Positions 34,339 through 43,102 are shown, numbered from the stretch's first letter. The stretch is 64,000 nt of DNA from Pseudomonas fluorescens (GCF_902497875.1 NZ_CABVHY010000010.1:62001-126000); one strand, 5' to 3'. Numbers and translations: made by a program. Notes: generated by a model not told the origin, from the letters alone.

Positions 34339-34448
34339 TCCGGTGTGCAGCACAGGGAAAGCGGGCGCATCCGTTGCACCCGACGTGACACACCGCGCGG
34401 TCAGCGTCATGCTCGGCCGTACGGTGTACTCGTCCAGGAGATTTCCAC

Positions 34449-35453
34449 ATGAACCCCGAAAATTATCCCGCCGCGCAACACGTCATGGTGCTCTACACCG
34501 GCGGCACCATCGGCATGCAAGCCAGTGCCCATGGCCTGGCCCCGGCGTCCGGTTTTGAAGCGCGGATGCGCGACTACCTGCACAGCCAACCAGAGCTGGT
34601 GGTACCGGACTGGCGCTTTCGCGAAATGGCCCCGTTGATCGACAGCGCCAACATGACCCCCGCTTACTGGCAGCGCCTGCGTGAAGCGGTCATCGACGCC
34701 GTCGACGTTCAGGGCTGCGACAGTGTGCTGATCCTCCACGGCACCGACACCCTCGCCTACAGCGCCGCGGCCATGAGTTTCCAGCTGCTCGGTTTGCATG
34801 CGCGCGTGGTGTTTACCGGCTCGATGCTGCCAGCCGGCGTCACCGACAGCGATGCCTGGGAAAACCTCGGCGGTGCGCTGGTTGCCTTGGGCCAGGGCCT
34901 GGCGCCAGGCGTGCATTTGTACTTCCACGGCGAACTGCTGGAACCGACCCGTTGCGCGAAAATCCGCAGCTTTGGCCGTCATCCGTTTGCCCGCCTGCAA
35001 CGCCAGGGTGGCGGAACCAAGGCGTCTTCGCTTCCGGCCGAGTTGAATTACCATCAGAACAAACAGCTGGCGAACGTCGGCGTACTGCCCCTGTTCCCAG
35101 GTATTGGTGCAGAACAACTGGATGGATTGCTGAACAGCGGCATTCAGGGGCTGGTGCTTGAATGCTTCGGCAGCGGCACCGGGCCGAGCGACAACCCCGA
35201 GTTCCTCGCCAGCCTGCAACGAGCGCAGGACAAGGGCATCGTGGTTGTAGCAATCACTCAATGCCATGAAGGCGGGGTGGCGCTGGACGTCTACGAAGCC
35301 GGCAGCCGTTTGCGTGGGGTTGGCGTGTTGTCGGGTGGCGGCATGACTCGCGAAGCGGCGTTCGGCAAGTTGCATGCGCTGCTGGGGGCGGGGCTTGAGA
35401 CAGCTGAGGTTCGGCGGTTGGTCGAATTGGATCTGTGCGGCGAGCTGAGCTGA
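34449..35453 (+). CDS. L-asparaginase, type I-like
   Basis: A 334-aa cytoplasmic asparaginase. Catalytic blocks: VLYTGGTIGM (nucleophile Thr about residue 20) and LILHGTDTLAYSAAAM (second Thr and Asp near 98). VFTGSMLPAGVTDSDAWENL matches the family's substrate loop. No signal peptide is present. It hydrolyses L-asparagine to aspartate and ammonia, fitting its place downstream of aspA, from which it is separated by a terminator and thus independently expressed. Confidence 0.9.
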   Translation: MNPENYPAAQHVMVLYTGGTIGMQASAHGLAPASGFEARMRDYLHSQPELVVPDWRFREMAPLIDSANMTPAYWQRLREAVIDAVDVQGCDSVLILHGTDTLAYSAAAMSFQLLGLHARVVFTGSMLPAGVTDSDAWENLGGALVALGQGLAPGVHLYFHGELLEPTRCAKIRSFGRHPFARLQRQGGGTKASSLPAELNYHQNKQLANVGVLPLFPGIGAEQLDGLLNSGIQGLVLECFGSGTGPSDNPEFLASLQRAQDKGIVVVAITQCHEGGVALDVYEAGSRLRGVGVLSGGGMTREAAFGKLHALLGAGLETAEVRRLVELDLCGELS

Positions 35454-35484
35454 CTCAACGCTGCTATAAGGGCGGCGCAATACC

Positions 35485-35573
35485 TGTGGGAGCGTGGCTT
35501 GCCCGCGAAGAACGATAACGCAGTGAATCTGAAAAACCGCGGTGTCTGCTTCGCGGGCAAGCCCGCTCCCACA
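35485..35573. repeat. REPIN between asparaginase and AraC gene
   Basis: TGTGGGAGCGTGGCTTGCCC at the left and GGGCAAGCCCGCTCCCACA at the right. It belongs to the GTGGGAGC family and precedes the AraC-type gene. Confidence 0.9.
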
Positions 35574-35634
35574 GAGATTGCGGTCCACCCAACAGCTTCT
35601 GCGGCACACAACTTGCTCATTTCCAGCAACCCCA

Positions 35635-36642
35635 ATGCTGGAACCGAGCATGCTCCACTCTCACCTCACCACCCTCAACGCGGTCTCCCTGGTAATCAGC
35701 ACCTTTAAGGATGAAGGCCTGTCCAGCGAAGCGCTGTTGGCCGGCAGCGGCATCAGCGCGGCGGACCTGAGCCGTGCCGACACGCGCATCACCACCCTTC
35801 AGGAGATGCAGGTCTGCGTCAACGCCGTCGCCTTAAAGCGCGAAATCGGCCTGGAACTGGGCAGGCGCATGCATGTTTCCTCCTACGGCATGCTCGGTTA
35901 TGCCCTGCTCACCAGTGCCACCTTAGGTGACGCTTTGCGTCTGGCACTGCGCTATCCGGCGCTGTTGGGAACACTTTTCGAGCTGAGCCTCGAGGAGGAT
36001 GGCGAGCGCATCTGGCTCACGGCCAGCGACTATCGGGAAAACCCGGCGCTGACGGTGTTCAACATCGAATTCTGCCTGGTCTCGATGAAAGTCATCTGCG
36101 ACGACCTGCTCGGTCACCCATTGCCACTGCTCGGTGCCCGCTTCGAATATTTCGCGCCGGACTACCAGACCCGCTACAGCGAGCGCTTCGACTGTCCCTT
36201 GCAGTTCAATGCCCCGGCCAATGCCTTCGCTTTCGACAAACACTGGCTCGACCAACCCTTGCCGCTGGCCGATACGATTACCCATCAGGCCATGGCCGAG
36301 CGCTGCCGCAAGCAGAACACCGAGTTCACCGGACGTCAGGTGTGGCTGGGGCGGATTCGGCAGTTGCTCAGCGCGCAATTGAATGCAGCGCCGGGGCTCG
36401 AAGGGTTGGCCGAGCAGATGAATTGTTCGGCGCGTACATTGCGTCGGCACCTCAAGGATTTGGGGTGCAGCTATCAGGAATTGCTCGATGAGCTGCGCTT
36501 TGAGCGAGCCAAGCAGATGCTTGGCGAGGATCAGCTACCGATTTACCAGATCGCCGAAGCCCTGGGCTTCAGCGAAACCGCGAGTTTCCGCCATGCTTTC
36601 GTGCGCTGGAGTGGTGTGGCGCCGAGCCAGTTCCGGCCGTAG
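35635..36642 (+). CDS. AraC family transcriptional regulator
   Basis: A 335-aa protein. The N-terminal 200 residues (ISAADLSRADTRITTLQEMQ; LGRRMHVSSYGMLGYALLTS) match the Arabinose_bd_2-type ligand domain found in OruR-like regulators. The C-terminal domain (235-335) has two helix-turn-helix units (LEGLAEQMNCSARTLRRHLK; PIYQIAEALGFSETASFRHA) typical of AraC. The start is the ATG at 35635; the upstream frame runs through REP DNA. It is convergent in function with the downstream deacetylase and binding-protein operon (same strand), which it may control. Confidence 0.88.
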   Translation: MLEPSMLHSHLTTLNAVSLVISTFKDEGLSSEALLAGSGISAADLSRADTRITTLQEMQVCVNAVALKREIGLELGRRMHVSSYGMLGYALLTSATLGDALRLALRYPALLGTLFELSLEEDGERIWLTASDYRENPALTVFNIEFCLVSMKVICDDLLGHPLPLLGARFEYFAPDYQTRYSERFDCPLQFNAPANAFAFDKHWLDQPLPLADTITHQAMAERCRKQNTEFTGRQVWLGRIRQLLSAQLNAAPGLEGLAEQMNCSARTLRRHLKDLGCSYQELLDELRFERAKQMLGEDQLPIYQIAEALGFSETASFRHAFVRWSGVAPSQFRP

Positions 36643-36768
36643 CAGCTGCCGAAGGCTGCGTCCGCCTGCGCAGCAGGCGCAATACGGCGGATGCGTACTC
36701 TCTGAAATATCGCGTTTGAAGTGTTTACGTCCGCTACGCGGCCGGACGCAGCCTTCGGCAGCTGCTAC
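36639..36768. repeat. Inverted REP pair (GTAGCAGCTGCCGAAGGCTGCG type)
   Basis: GTAGCAGCTGCCGAAGGCTG starts at the AraC stop, and its inverted copy CAGCCTTCGGCAGCTGCTAC ends the element. A third REP family, also present at 43443-43572. Confidence 0.9.
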
Positions 36769-36912
36769 GGAGGCAGCTTTACACCTTTCGGGGGCGAATT
36801 CCGGTCAAATTTTTTGGCCATATCGATCCCCTTTTGGCCCTTCCTGCCGTTCTCCCAACCACCCAGCGCCGCAAGACTGTGAGTAACCGATTCAGCCTGC
36901 GGAGAATAAGAA

Positions 36913-37959
36913 ATGCTGACGATTTACTCTGACGACCACCACCTGCACCACGGACGCTGCGAGTTGATGGATGGGCAATTGATGCCCTGCTTCGAAATGC
37001 CTTCACGGGCCGATCACGTTCTGCAGCGGGTTCAGGACCGCAGTCTGGGTCCGGTGCAAGCACCACAGGACTTTGGGCTCGAACCGATTACGCGCGTCCA
37101 CAGTCGCAATTATCTGGAGTTCTTCAAAGGCGCCTGGCAGCGCTGGACCGAGTTCGGTCGCGAGGGCGACTTGCTGCCCTACACCTGGCCGGCCCGCACC
37201 CTGCGCTCGGTCATGCCAAAAAGTCTCCATGGCCAGCTCGGCTATTACAGCTTCGACGGCGGCGCGCCAATCACCGCCGGCACCTGGCAAGCGGCCTACA
37301 GCGCAGCGCAAGTCGCACTCACTGCTCAGGCCGTTATCCAACAGGGCGCCCGCAGCGCCTTCGCCCTGTGCCGACCACCGGGACATCATGCCGCCAGTGA
37401 TTTGATGGGTGGCTATTGCTACTTGAACAACGCCGCCATCGCCGCCCAGGCATTCCTCGATCAAGGCCATAAAAAGGTCGCGATTCTCGACGTCGACTAT
37501 CACCACGGCAACGGCACTCAATCGATTTTCTACGGGCGTAGCGACGTGCTGTTCGCCTCGATCCACGGCCATCCGGAAGCCGAGTTTCCATTCTTTCTCG
37601 GTTACGAAGACGAGCACGGCGAAGGCGCTGGTGAAGGTTTCAACTTCAACTACCCTCTGGCCGCAGGCTCAGGCTGGGACACTTGGAGCGCGGCACTGGA
37701 ATTGGCCTGTAAAGAGATCGAACACTACGGCGCCGATGTCGTGGTGGTTTCCCTGGGTGTCGATACCTTCAAGGACGATCCGATCTCCCAGTTCAAACTC
37801 GACAGCCCGGATTACCTGAGCATGGGCGAACGCATTGCACACCTGGGCAAGCCAACACTGTTCGTGATGGAAGGCGGTTACGCGGTTGAAGAAATCGGCA
37901 TCAACGCGGTGAATGTTCTCGAAGGTTTCCAGAGCGCCAATGAGGAATCTGCACAATGA
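36913..37959 (+). CDS. Histone deacetylase family amidohydrolase (acetylpolyamine-type)
   Basis: A 348-aa zinc hydrolase. Active-site blocks: CRPPGHHA (residues 153-160, His158/His159), ILDVDYHHGNGTQ (Asp195 and His197 as zinc ligands) and SLGVDTFKDDP (third zinc ligand, Asp near 286). The long N-terminal loop (about residues 70-120) is typical of bacterial acetylpolyamine amidohydrolases rather than histone enzymes. Its stop overlaps the start of the next gene, a polyamine-binding protein (ATGA at 37956-37959), which supports deacetylation of imported acetylpolyamines. Confidence 0.9.
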   Translation: MLTIYSDDHHLHHGRCELMDGQLMPCFEMPSRADHVLQRVQDRSLGPVQAPQDFGLEPITRVHSRNYLEFFKGAWQRWTEFGREGDLLPYTWPARTLRSVMPKSLHGQLGYYSFDGGAPITAGTWQAAYSAAQVALTAQAVIQQGARSAFALCRPPGHHAASDLMGGYCYLNNAAIAAQAFLDQGHKKVAILDVDYHHGNGTQSIFYGRSDVLFASIHGHPEAEFPFFLGYEDEHGEGAGEGFNFNYPLAAGSGWDTWSAALELACKEIEHYGADVVVVSLGVDTFKDDPISQFKLDSPDYLSMGERIAHLGKPTLFVMEGGYAVEEIGINAVNVLEGFQSANEESAQ

Positions 37960-39056
37960 ACAGTCTCAAGGGTTTTATCGCTTCAGCCTTGTGCGCCACG
38001 CTGCTCGGCGGCGCTGCACAGGCTCAAGAGCGCACGTTGCGGGTCTACAACTGGTTCGACTACATCACCCCCAAGGCGCTGGAAGACTTCAAGGCTCAGA
38101 ACACTCAGGTCAAACTGGTCTACGACATCTTCGACACCAACGAAGCGCTGGAAGCCAAGTTACTCACTGGCAATTCGGGCTATGACGTCGTTGTGCCGTC
38201 CAACGTGTTCCTCGCCAAGCAGATCGAAGCCGGCGTGTTCCAGCCGCTGGATCGCAGCAAACTACCGAACTGGAACCACCTCGATCCCAAACTGATGAAG
38301 CTGATCGAAGCCAACGACCCTGGCAACAAACACGCCGTGCCCTATATGTACGGCACCATCCTGATCGGCTTCAACCCGGACAAGGTCAAGGCCGCGCTGG
38401 GCGAAAACGCACCGGTGGACAGCTGGGAGCTGATTTTCAAGGAAGAGAACATCAGTAAGCTCAAGCAGTGTGGCGTCGCCCTGCTCGACTCGCCGTCGGA
38501 GATTCTGCCGCTGGCTCTGCAACACCTCGGCCTGGACCCTAACAGCAGCAAACCTGCGGACTACGCCAAGGCTGAAGCGCTGCTGCTGAAGATCCGTCCA
38601 TACATCACCTACTTCCACTCCTCCAAGTACATGGCCGATATCGCCAACGGTGACATCTGCGTCGCGGTCGGTTATTCCGGCAGCTTCTCCCAGGCCGCCA
38701 ACCGCGCCAAGGAGGCCAAGAACGGAGTGATCGTCGATATGCGCCTGCCCAAGGAAGGCGCGCCGATCTGGTTCGACATGCTGGCGATTCCCAAAGGTGC
38801 CAAGGACCCCGAAGACGCCTACACCTTCATCAACTACCTGTTGCAACCGAAAGTGATCGCACCGATCAGTGACTTCGTCGGCTACCCGAACCCGAACAAA
38901 GACGCCACCGAAATGGTCGACCCGGGGATCCGCAATAACCCCAACCTGTACCCGACCGAAGCGGCGATGAGCACGCTCTACACCTTGCAACCCTTGCCAC
39001 GGGATGCGGAGCGGGCACGGACCCGGGCGTGGACCAAGATCAAGTCGGGGACATAA
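37956..39056 (+). CDS. Polyamine ABC transporter substrate-binding protein
   Basis: A 366-aa PotF/SpuD-like protein with a signal peptide (residues 1-23, GGAAQAQ). Mature features are LRVYNWFDYITPKALEDFKA, VYDIFDTNEALEAKLLTGNS GYDVVVPS, and the ligand-site Trp/Asp region (WFDMLAIPKGAKDPEDAY). It binds putrescine, spermidine or related amines. No permease or ATPase genes accompany it, so it must share a transporter. Translation is coupled to the upstream deacetylase by the 4-nt overlap. Confidence 0.92.
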   Translation: MNSLKGFIASALCATLLGGAAQAQERTLRVYNWFDYITPKALEDFKAQNTQVKLVYDIFDTNEALEAKLLTGNSGYDVVVPSNVFLAKQIEAGVFQPLDRSKLPNWNHLDPKLMKLIEANDPGNKHAVPYMYGTILIGFNPDKVKAALGENAPVDSWELIFKEENISKLKQCGVALLDSPSEILPLALQHLGLDPNSSKPADYAKAEALLLKIRPYITYFHSSKYMADIANGDICVAVGYSGSFSQAANRAKEAKNGVIVDMRLPKEGAPIWFDMLAIPKGAKDPEDAYTFINYLLQPKVIAPISDFVGYPNPNKDATEMVDPGIRNNPNLYPTEAAMSTLYTLQPLPRDAERARTRAWTKIKSGT

Positions 39057-39105
39057 AAGAGCATGGATCAGGCCGTTAAGAAATAGCAGCGCCGAGCGCA
39101 AAATC

Positions 39106-39253
39106 TGTGGCGAGGGGGCTTGTCGGAACGCCGCATCGCCCCGTTCGGCTGCGTAGCAGTCGTGAAGCAGGCACCTGCTTTCTACCGGAAGACTCGCGGT
39201 GCCTGGTTTTAGGGCCGCTGCGCGCCCCAACGGGGGCAAGCCCCCTCGCCACA
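39106..39253. repeat. REPIN (GTGGCGAGGGGGCTTG type)
   Basis: TGTGGCGAGGGGGCTTG at the left and its inverse CAAGCCCCCTCGCCACA at the right with inner imperfect pairing. It separates convergent genes. Confidence 0.9.
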
Positions 39254-39276
39254 AAGGCCCGCCACCGTGCGGGTCT

Positions 39277-40824
39277 TCACTTCCACACACCCCGTAACCT
39301 CACCAACGCCGCTTCAATCGCCACCTCCGGTACCGCTGCAAACCCGAGCACCAATCCCGCTCGCTGGTTTTCCGGGGTACTGGAGTCCGGCAACCAGTAA
39401 CTGCTCAACCCGTTGACCTCCACGTCAACACTCGCGGCTTGTTCGACCAGTTCGCGTTCACGGGTCAGGCTGTCCACCCGCACCGTCAGGTGTAACCCGG
39501 CTGCCACACTCGGCAAACTGCCGACTCCAGGGATATCCACAGGCCAACCGGCCATCAAGGTATTGCGCCGGCTCAATGCCGCGCGACGCATGCGGCGGAT
39601 ATGCCGTTGAAAATGCCCGGCCGCGATAAACTCGGCCATCACCGCCTGAGTGCTGACCTCCGAGTGCCGCACATCCACCGCACGGCGCCGAGAGAAGGCC
39701 TCGACCAACCCTATCGGCAATACCAGGTAACCGAGTCTCAGCGCCGGGAATGCAACTTTGCCGAAAGTCCCGACATACAGGACTCGCCCCTGCCGATCCA
39801 GCGCCGCCAAGGGTGCCAGCGGTGCACCGCTGTAACGGTATTCGCCGTCGTAGTCATCCTCGACGATCCAGCCTTGGGTGCGCTCGGCCCACGCCAGCAA
39901 TTCCAGGCGCCGCGCCAGGCTCATGATCACCCCGGTCGGGTACTGATGAGACGGAGTGACGTAAGCCAGTCGGCAATCACTGAAGGTCGCCAGTTCAGCG
40001 CAGTCCATGCCCTCGCTGTCCACCGTCACACCGCGCAACGTTGCTCCCGCCACGGCAAAGGCATGTCCGGCGGCACGATAGCCGGGGTTTTCCACAGCCA
40101 CCCCATCGCCGGGCTCCACCAGCAGCTGTGCACAAAGGCTAATTCCCTGTTGCGCGCCACTGGTGATCACTATTTGGTCAGCGCTGCACTGCATGCCTCG
40201 CGAACTGCGCAAATAGGCTGCGATCAAGCCACGTAACCGCTCGTCGCCCTCAGGTGCGCCGTAACACAACTGCTGTAAATCCGGTTTGCGCCAGAAAGCC
40301 GCATTCAGCTTGGCCCAGACCTCGAACGGGAACAGATCAAAAGCCGGTACGCCCACCCGAAAAGCCTTGGGTGGACCACTCGGTGGCTTAGGCAAATGAT
40401 GCTTCTCGACCCGCTCGAGCGCACCATTGTGGATAACTTTACTGGATGTAATTACAGGTAAATCGAGTCGATTTGTGGATAACCCTGTGGGTAAGCCTGT
40501 TGAAAACCCTGTGGATACTTTTGTGGATAGTTTTTTCGGCGGCAGAGTATTTTCCGGCAATTGCGCCACATAAGTGCCGTCTCCTACCCGCCCCTCGATA
40601 AACCCTTCGGCATACAGCTGATCGTAGGCTCGAACGACGCTGTTACGAGAGATCGACAACGCCGCAGCCAAATCCCGGCTGGCCGGCAAACGCGTACCAC
40701 CGGCCAGCCGCCCATCGAGTACCCGCAGCCGTAGCGCTTGATACAGCTGACGGCTCAAGCCCTGGCGACGATCCAGCTCAATCCCGGCAGGGTTGAATGA
40801 CAAGGACAGCGGCGAGTGGCTCAT
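39277..40824 (-). CDS. MocR-type regulator (GntR HTH fused to PLP aminotransferase fold)
   Basis: A 515-aa fusion. Residues about 20-85 form a GntR winged helix (GLSRQLYQALRLRVLDGRLA; LAAALSISRNSVVRAYDQL). A linker (about 95-130) contains four-residue repeats of the STGL/STGF kind. The rest is a class I aminotransferase-like domain with the PLP-lysine region VGTFGKVAFPALRLGYLVLP and VEDDYDGEYRYSGAP. Such proteins (GabR, PdxR, TauR) sense PLP-linked metabolites. The ATG at 40824 has AGGA 8 nt upstream. It is divergent from the PaiB-like gene, its likely target. Confidence 0.92.
   Translation of the reverse strand: MSHSPLSLSFNPAGIELDRRQGLSRQLYQALRLRVLDGRLAGGTRLPASRDLAAALSISRNSVVRAYDQLYAEGFIEGRVGDGTYVAQLPENTLPPKKLSTKVSTGFSTGLPTGLSTNRLDLPVITSSKVIHNGALERVEKHHLPKPPSGPPKAFRVGVPAFDLFPFEVWAKLNAAFWRKPDLQQLCYGAPEGDERLRGLIAAYLRSSRGMQCSADQIVITSGAQQGISLCAQLLVEPGDGVAVENPGYRAAGHAFAVAGATLRGVTVDSEGMDCAELATFSDCRLAYVTPSHQYPTGVIMSLARRLELLAWAERTQGWIVEDDYDGEYRYSGAPLAPLAALDRQGRVLYVGTFGKVAFPALRLGYLVLPIGLVEAFSRRRAVDVRHSEVSTQAVMAEFIAAGHFQRHIRRMRRAALSRRNTLMAGWPVDIPGVGSLPSVAAGLHLTVRVDSLTRERELVEQAASVDVEVNGLSSYWLPDSSTPENQRAGLVLGFAAVPEVAIEAALVRLRGVWK
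40474..40533. repeat. Five tandem 12-bp repeats, DnaA-box-like, within the MocR gene
   Basis: Units: TGTGGATAACCC, TGTGGGTAAGCC, TGTTGAAAACCC, TGTGGATACTTT, TGTGGATAGTTT. The first contains the exact inverse complement of the DnaA consensus TTATCCACA; two others differ at the last base. The array lies in the linker between the two domains, encoding degenerate four-residue repeats. Confidence 0.85.
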
Positions 40825-40840
40825 CACAATGGTCCTATGA

Positions 40841-40880
40841 AATTGGCTATTAATGGCTCTTACAACAGACCAATAGCCTG
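40841..40880. promoter_or_regulatory. Putative MocR operator in the divergent promoter region
   Basis: GGCTATT (40845-40851) and its inverse AATAGCC (40872-40878), with the related TAATGGCTCT in between. Combined direct and inverted repeats are typical of GabR/PdxR-type binding sites, and this lies between the two divergent starts. Confidence 0.5.
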
Positions 40881-40915
40881 CCTAGGATGCAGGCATTCGC
40901 CAAGGAAAATTTCCC

Positions 40916-41539
40916 ATGTACACACCCAGCGCTTTTGTCGACCAAGATCTGCCACACCTGCACCAGCAGATCCTCAGCAGCCGGCTGGCGACGCTGGTCA
41001 CCTACGGCGAGCAAGGCTTGCAGGCCAGCCACCTGCCATTGCTGCTGAGCCCGGACCAAGGACCCAATGGCACCCTCTACGGGCATCTGGCCAAGGCCAA
41101 TCCGCAGTGGCGGGAACTGGAGACCGGGGCCCAGGCGCTGGTGATCTTTGCCGGTGCCGACGCCTACGTCAGCCCGTCGTTCTATCCGAGCAAAGCCGAG
41201 CATGGCAAAGTCGTACCGACCTGGAACTACCTCGCCGTGCATGCCTATGGCAGCGCCGAAGTGTTCAGCGACGCACAACGTTTGCGCGATCTGGTCAGCG
41301 CCCTGACCGATCGCCACGAAGCCGGTCGCGCCCAGCCGTGGAAAGTTGCCGACGCACCCGCCCACTACATCGACGGTATGCTCAAGGCTATTGTCGGCTT
41401 CGCCTTGCCAATCCAACGCCTGGAAGGCAAACGCAAGCTCAGCCAGAACCGCAGTACCGCAGACATCGCCGGTGTGCGAGAAGGGTTGGCTGCCAGCCCC
41501 GACCTGCACGACCAGGCCCTCGCCCACTTGATGCGTTAA
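40916..41539 (+). CDS. PaiB-like FMN-binding negative regulator
   Basis: A 207-aa protein starting MYTPSAFVDQDLPHLHQQIL. The family's split-barrel flavin fold is seen in RLATLVTYGEQGLQASHLPL, GHLAKANPQWRELETGAQAL VIFAGADAYVSPSFYPSK and KVVPTWNYLAVHAYG. PaiB proteins were named from Bacillus as regulators of degradative enzymes, but many may be flavin reductases or oxidases. It is divergent from the MocR regulator and leads a run of three genes with two GNAT acetyltransferases (gaps of 9 and 17 bp). Confidence 0.9.
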   Translation: MYTPSAFVDQDLPHLHQQILSSRLATLVTYGEQGLQASHLPLLLSPDQGPNGTLYGHLAKANPQWRELETGAQALVIFAGADAYVSPSFYPSKAEHGKVVPTWNYLAVHAYGSAEVFSDAQRLRDLVSALTDRHEAGRAQPWKVADAPAHYIDGMLKAIVGFALPIQRLEGKRKLSQNRSTADIAGVREGLAASPDLHDQALAHLMR

Positions 41540-41548
41540 GGAATGACC

Positions 41549-41998
41549 ATGAGTCAGATTGAGATCCGCCGAGTCACCGCCGACGACCACGCCGCCTGGC
41601 TGCCCTTATGGCAAGCCTACCTGCGGTTTTACAACACCGAACTGGCCGACGCTGTCACTCAAAGCACCTGGCAGCGTTTTCTCGACCCGGGTGAGCCGAC
41701 TCATGCGGCCCTGGCCTGGGACGGTGAAAAAGCCGTGGGCATAGTGCATTTCATCTATCACCGCTCCAACTGGAGCATCGAGAATTCCTGCTACCTGCAA
41801 GATCTGCTGGTAGTCCCGCAAATGCGCGGCACCGGCGTCGGTCGGCAGCTGATCGAATTCGTCTACGACACCGCCCGCAAAGACGGCTGCGCCAAGGTCC
41901 ATTGGCTGACCCACGAGACCAACGCCACGGCCATCCAGCTCTACGAGCGCATCGCCGAACGCCCTGGCTTCATTCAGTTTCGCAAAGGCCTTCTTTAA
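41549..41998 (+). CDS. GNAT family N-acetyltransferase
   Basis: A 149-aa protein starting MSQIEIRRVTADDHAAWLPL. The acetyl-CoA loop is seen in LQDLLVVPQMRGTGVGRQLI EFV (V..Q.RGTGVG is the Q/RxxGxG motif). The start at 41549 is chosen because AAGGA lies 6 nt upstream; the earlier in-frame ATG at 41543 abuts that sequence. It follows the PaiB-like gene by 9 bp, probably in one operon. The acceptor substrate is not readable. Confidence 0.9.
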   Translation: MSQIEIRRVTADDHAAWLPLWQAYLRFYNTELADAVTQSTWQRFLDPGEPTHAALAWDGEKAVGIVHFIYHRSNWSIENSCYLQDLLVVPQMRGTGVGRQLIEFVYDTARKDGCAKVHWLTHETNATAIQLYERIAERPGFIQFRKGLL

Positions 41999-42015
41999 GG
42001 CTCAAGGAGAGCAAC

Positions 42016-42687
42016 ATGTCGACTTCACTCGCCAACTGGAAAGGTGTCCCGGCGCCGTCGGTCAAACTCATCGAAGGGCGTTTCATACGCCTGGAAAAAC
42101 TCGACCCGGCACGCCACGGCGATGGCCTGTGGCAAGCCCTTGAAGGACCCAATGCCGACCCGAAACTCTGGAACTATCTGCCTTATGGGCCATTCACCGA
42201 GCGCAGTGCGTTCGATGACTGGCTGAACAACCACGCCGCCAACAGCGACCCGTACTTCTTCAGCGTCATCGACCGTGCCAGCGGCGAGGTCCAGGGCATT
42301 CTCAGTCTGATGTCGATCGTGCCGGCCCAAGGCCGGATCGAAATCGGCCACGTCACCTTCGGCGCGCCGATGCAGCGCTCGCCGAAAAGTACCGAGGCGG
42401 TTTACCTGCTGGCCAAAGAGTCTTTTGCCCTGGGCTACCGTCGCCTGGAGTGGAAGTGCAACAACGACAATGCCCGCTCCAAATACGCGGCTGAGCGCCT
42501 GGGCTTCAGTTTTGAAGGGGTGTTCCGCCAGCACATGGTGGTCAAGGGCCAGAACCGTGACACGGCGTGGTACTCGATTCTGGATTCGGAGTGGCCGGCG
42601 ATTGGCGCGGGGTTTGAAAAGTGGTTGAGCGAGGCGAATCAGACGGGGTCTGGGCAGGTCAGGACGTTGGTGGAGTGTCGGGGATAA
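42016..42687 (+). CDS. GNAT family N-acetyltransferase, RimJ/RimL type
   Basis: A 223-aa protein starting MSTSLANWKGVPAPSVKLIE, with AAGGAG 7 nt upstream. The pattern LEKLDPARHGDGLWQALEGP and the C-terminal YRRLEWKCNNDNARSKYAAE RLGF is the long RimJ/RimL-like branch. AMQRSPKST replaces the usual R/Q-x-x-G loop. It lies 17 bp after the first acetyltransferase, as the third gene of the PaiB operon. Substrate unknown. Confidence 0.88.
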   Translation: MSTSLANWKGVPAPSVKLIEGRFIRLEKLDPARHGDGLWQALEGPNADPKLWNYLPYGPFTERSAFDDWLNNHAANSDPYFFSVIDRASGEVQGILSLMSIVPAQGRIEIGHVTFGAPMQRSPKSTEAVYLLAKESFALGYRRLEWKCNNDNARSKYAAERLGFSFEGVFRQHMVVKGQNRDTAWYSILDSEWPAIGAGFEKWLSEANQTGSGQVRTLVECRG

Positions 42688-42715
42688 ACCCTCGGTTCAT
42701 CGGCGCCTGACAGGT

Positions 42716-42793
42716 CGCACCACCGCTCCCACAAGGTCCGCGTCGAACCACAAATGTGTGGCAACGAAAATCCTGTGGGAGCGGCGGTGCGGC
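42716..42793. repeat. REP pair (GTGGGAGCGGCGGTG type)
   Basis: CGCACCACCGCTCCCACA and TGTGGGAGCGGCGGTGCG face each other around an AT-richer loop, between convergent genes. Confidence 0.85.
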
Positions 42794-42817
42794 GATCCGA
42801 CTTGCCCGCGAAGGCTT

Positions 42818-43102
42818 CTATTGGCTGACAGGCTCAGGCGACACTCTATTGAGCTTCCAGCCCAATGCATCCAGGGCATCGCAGCCGTCCTGAATCAGTA
42901 GATGCGCGGCATTGGCGAAGTGTTCCAGGTCATAACCTTCAGCATCCTTGACGCTCAGGCAGGTGACGCTGTTGAGCAAATTACGCGCGGACTTGATGCG
43001 GTGGATGGCGGTCTCGAAGAGATCACAGGTGTCGGCGTCAATGTTGAGGAACAGGGTAGGGTCGGTGCTGGGGTTGCTTTGGAGGGGGGTGTAGTTGGGC
43101 AT
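42818..43102 (-). CDS. Small DUF3077/DUF6124-like protein (intact copy)
   Basis: A 94-aa helical protein (MPNYTPLQSNPSTDPTLFLN ... DLEHFANAAHLLIQDGCDAL). Short Pseudomonas proteins of this build are grouped as DUF3077 or DUF6124; I am unsure which. GGAG lies 10 nt upstream of the ATG. It sits behind a C4-like RNA leader with its own promoter, in the same arrangement as the broken gene at 7000-7284, and both are 94 codons long. Function is unknown. Predicted control: translation repressed by the upstream RNA. Confidence 0.75.
   Translation of the reverse strand: MPNYTPLQSNPSTDPTLFLNIDADTCDLFETAIHRIKSARNLLNSVTCLSVKDAEGYDLEHFANAAHLLIQDGCDALDALGWKLNRVSPEPVSQ

Noticed and set aside
40474..40533. 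CRISPR-like array
   Set aside because: Repeats are 12 bp, directly abutting, without spacers, and inside a coding sequence.
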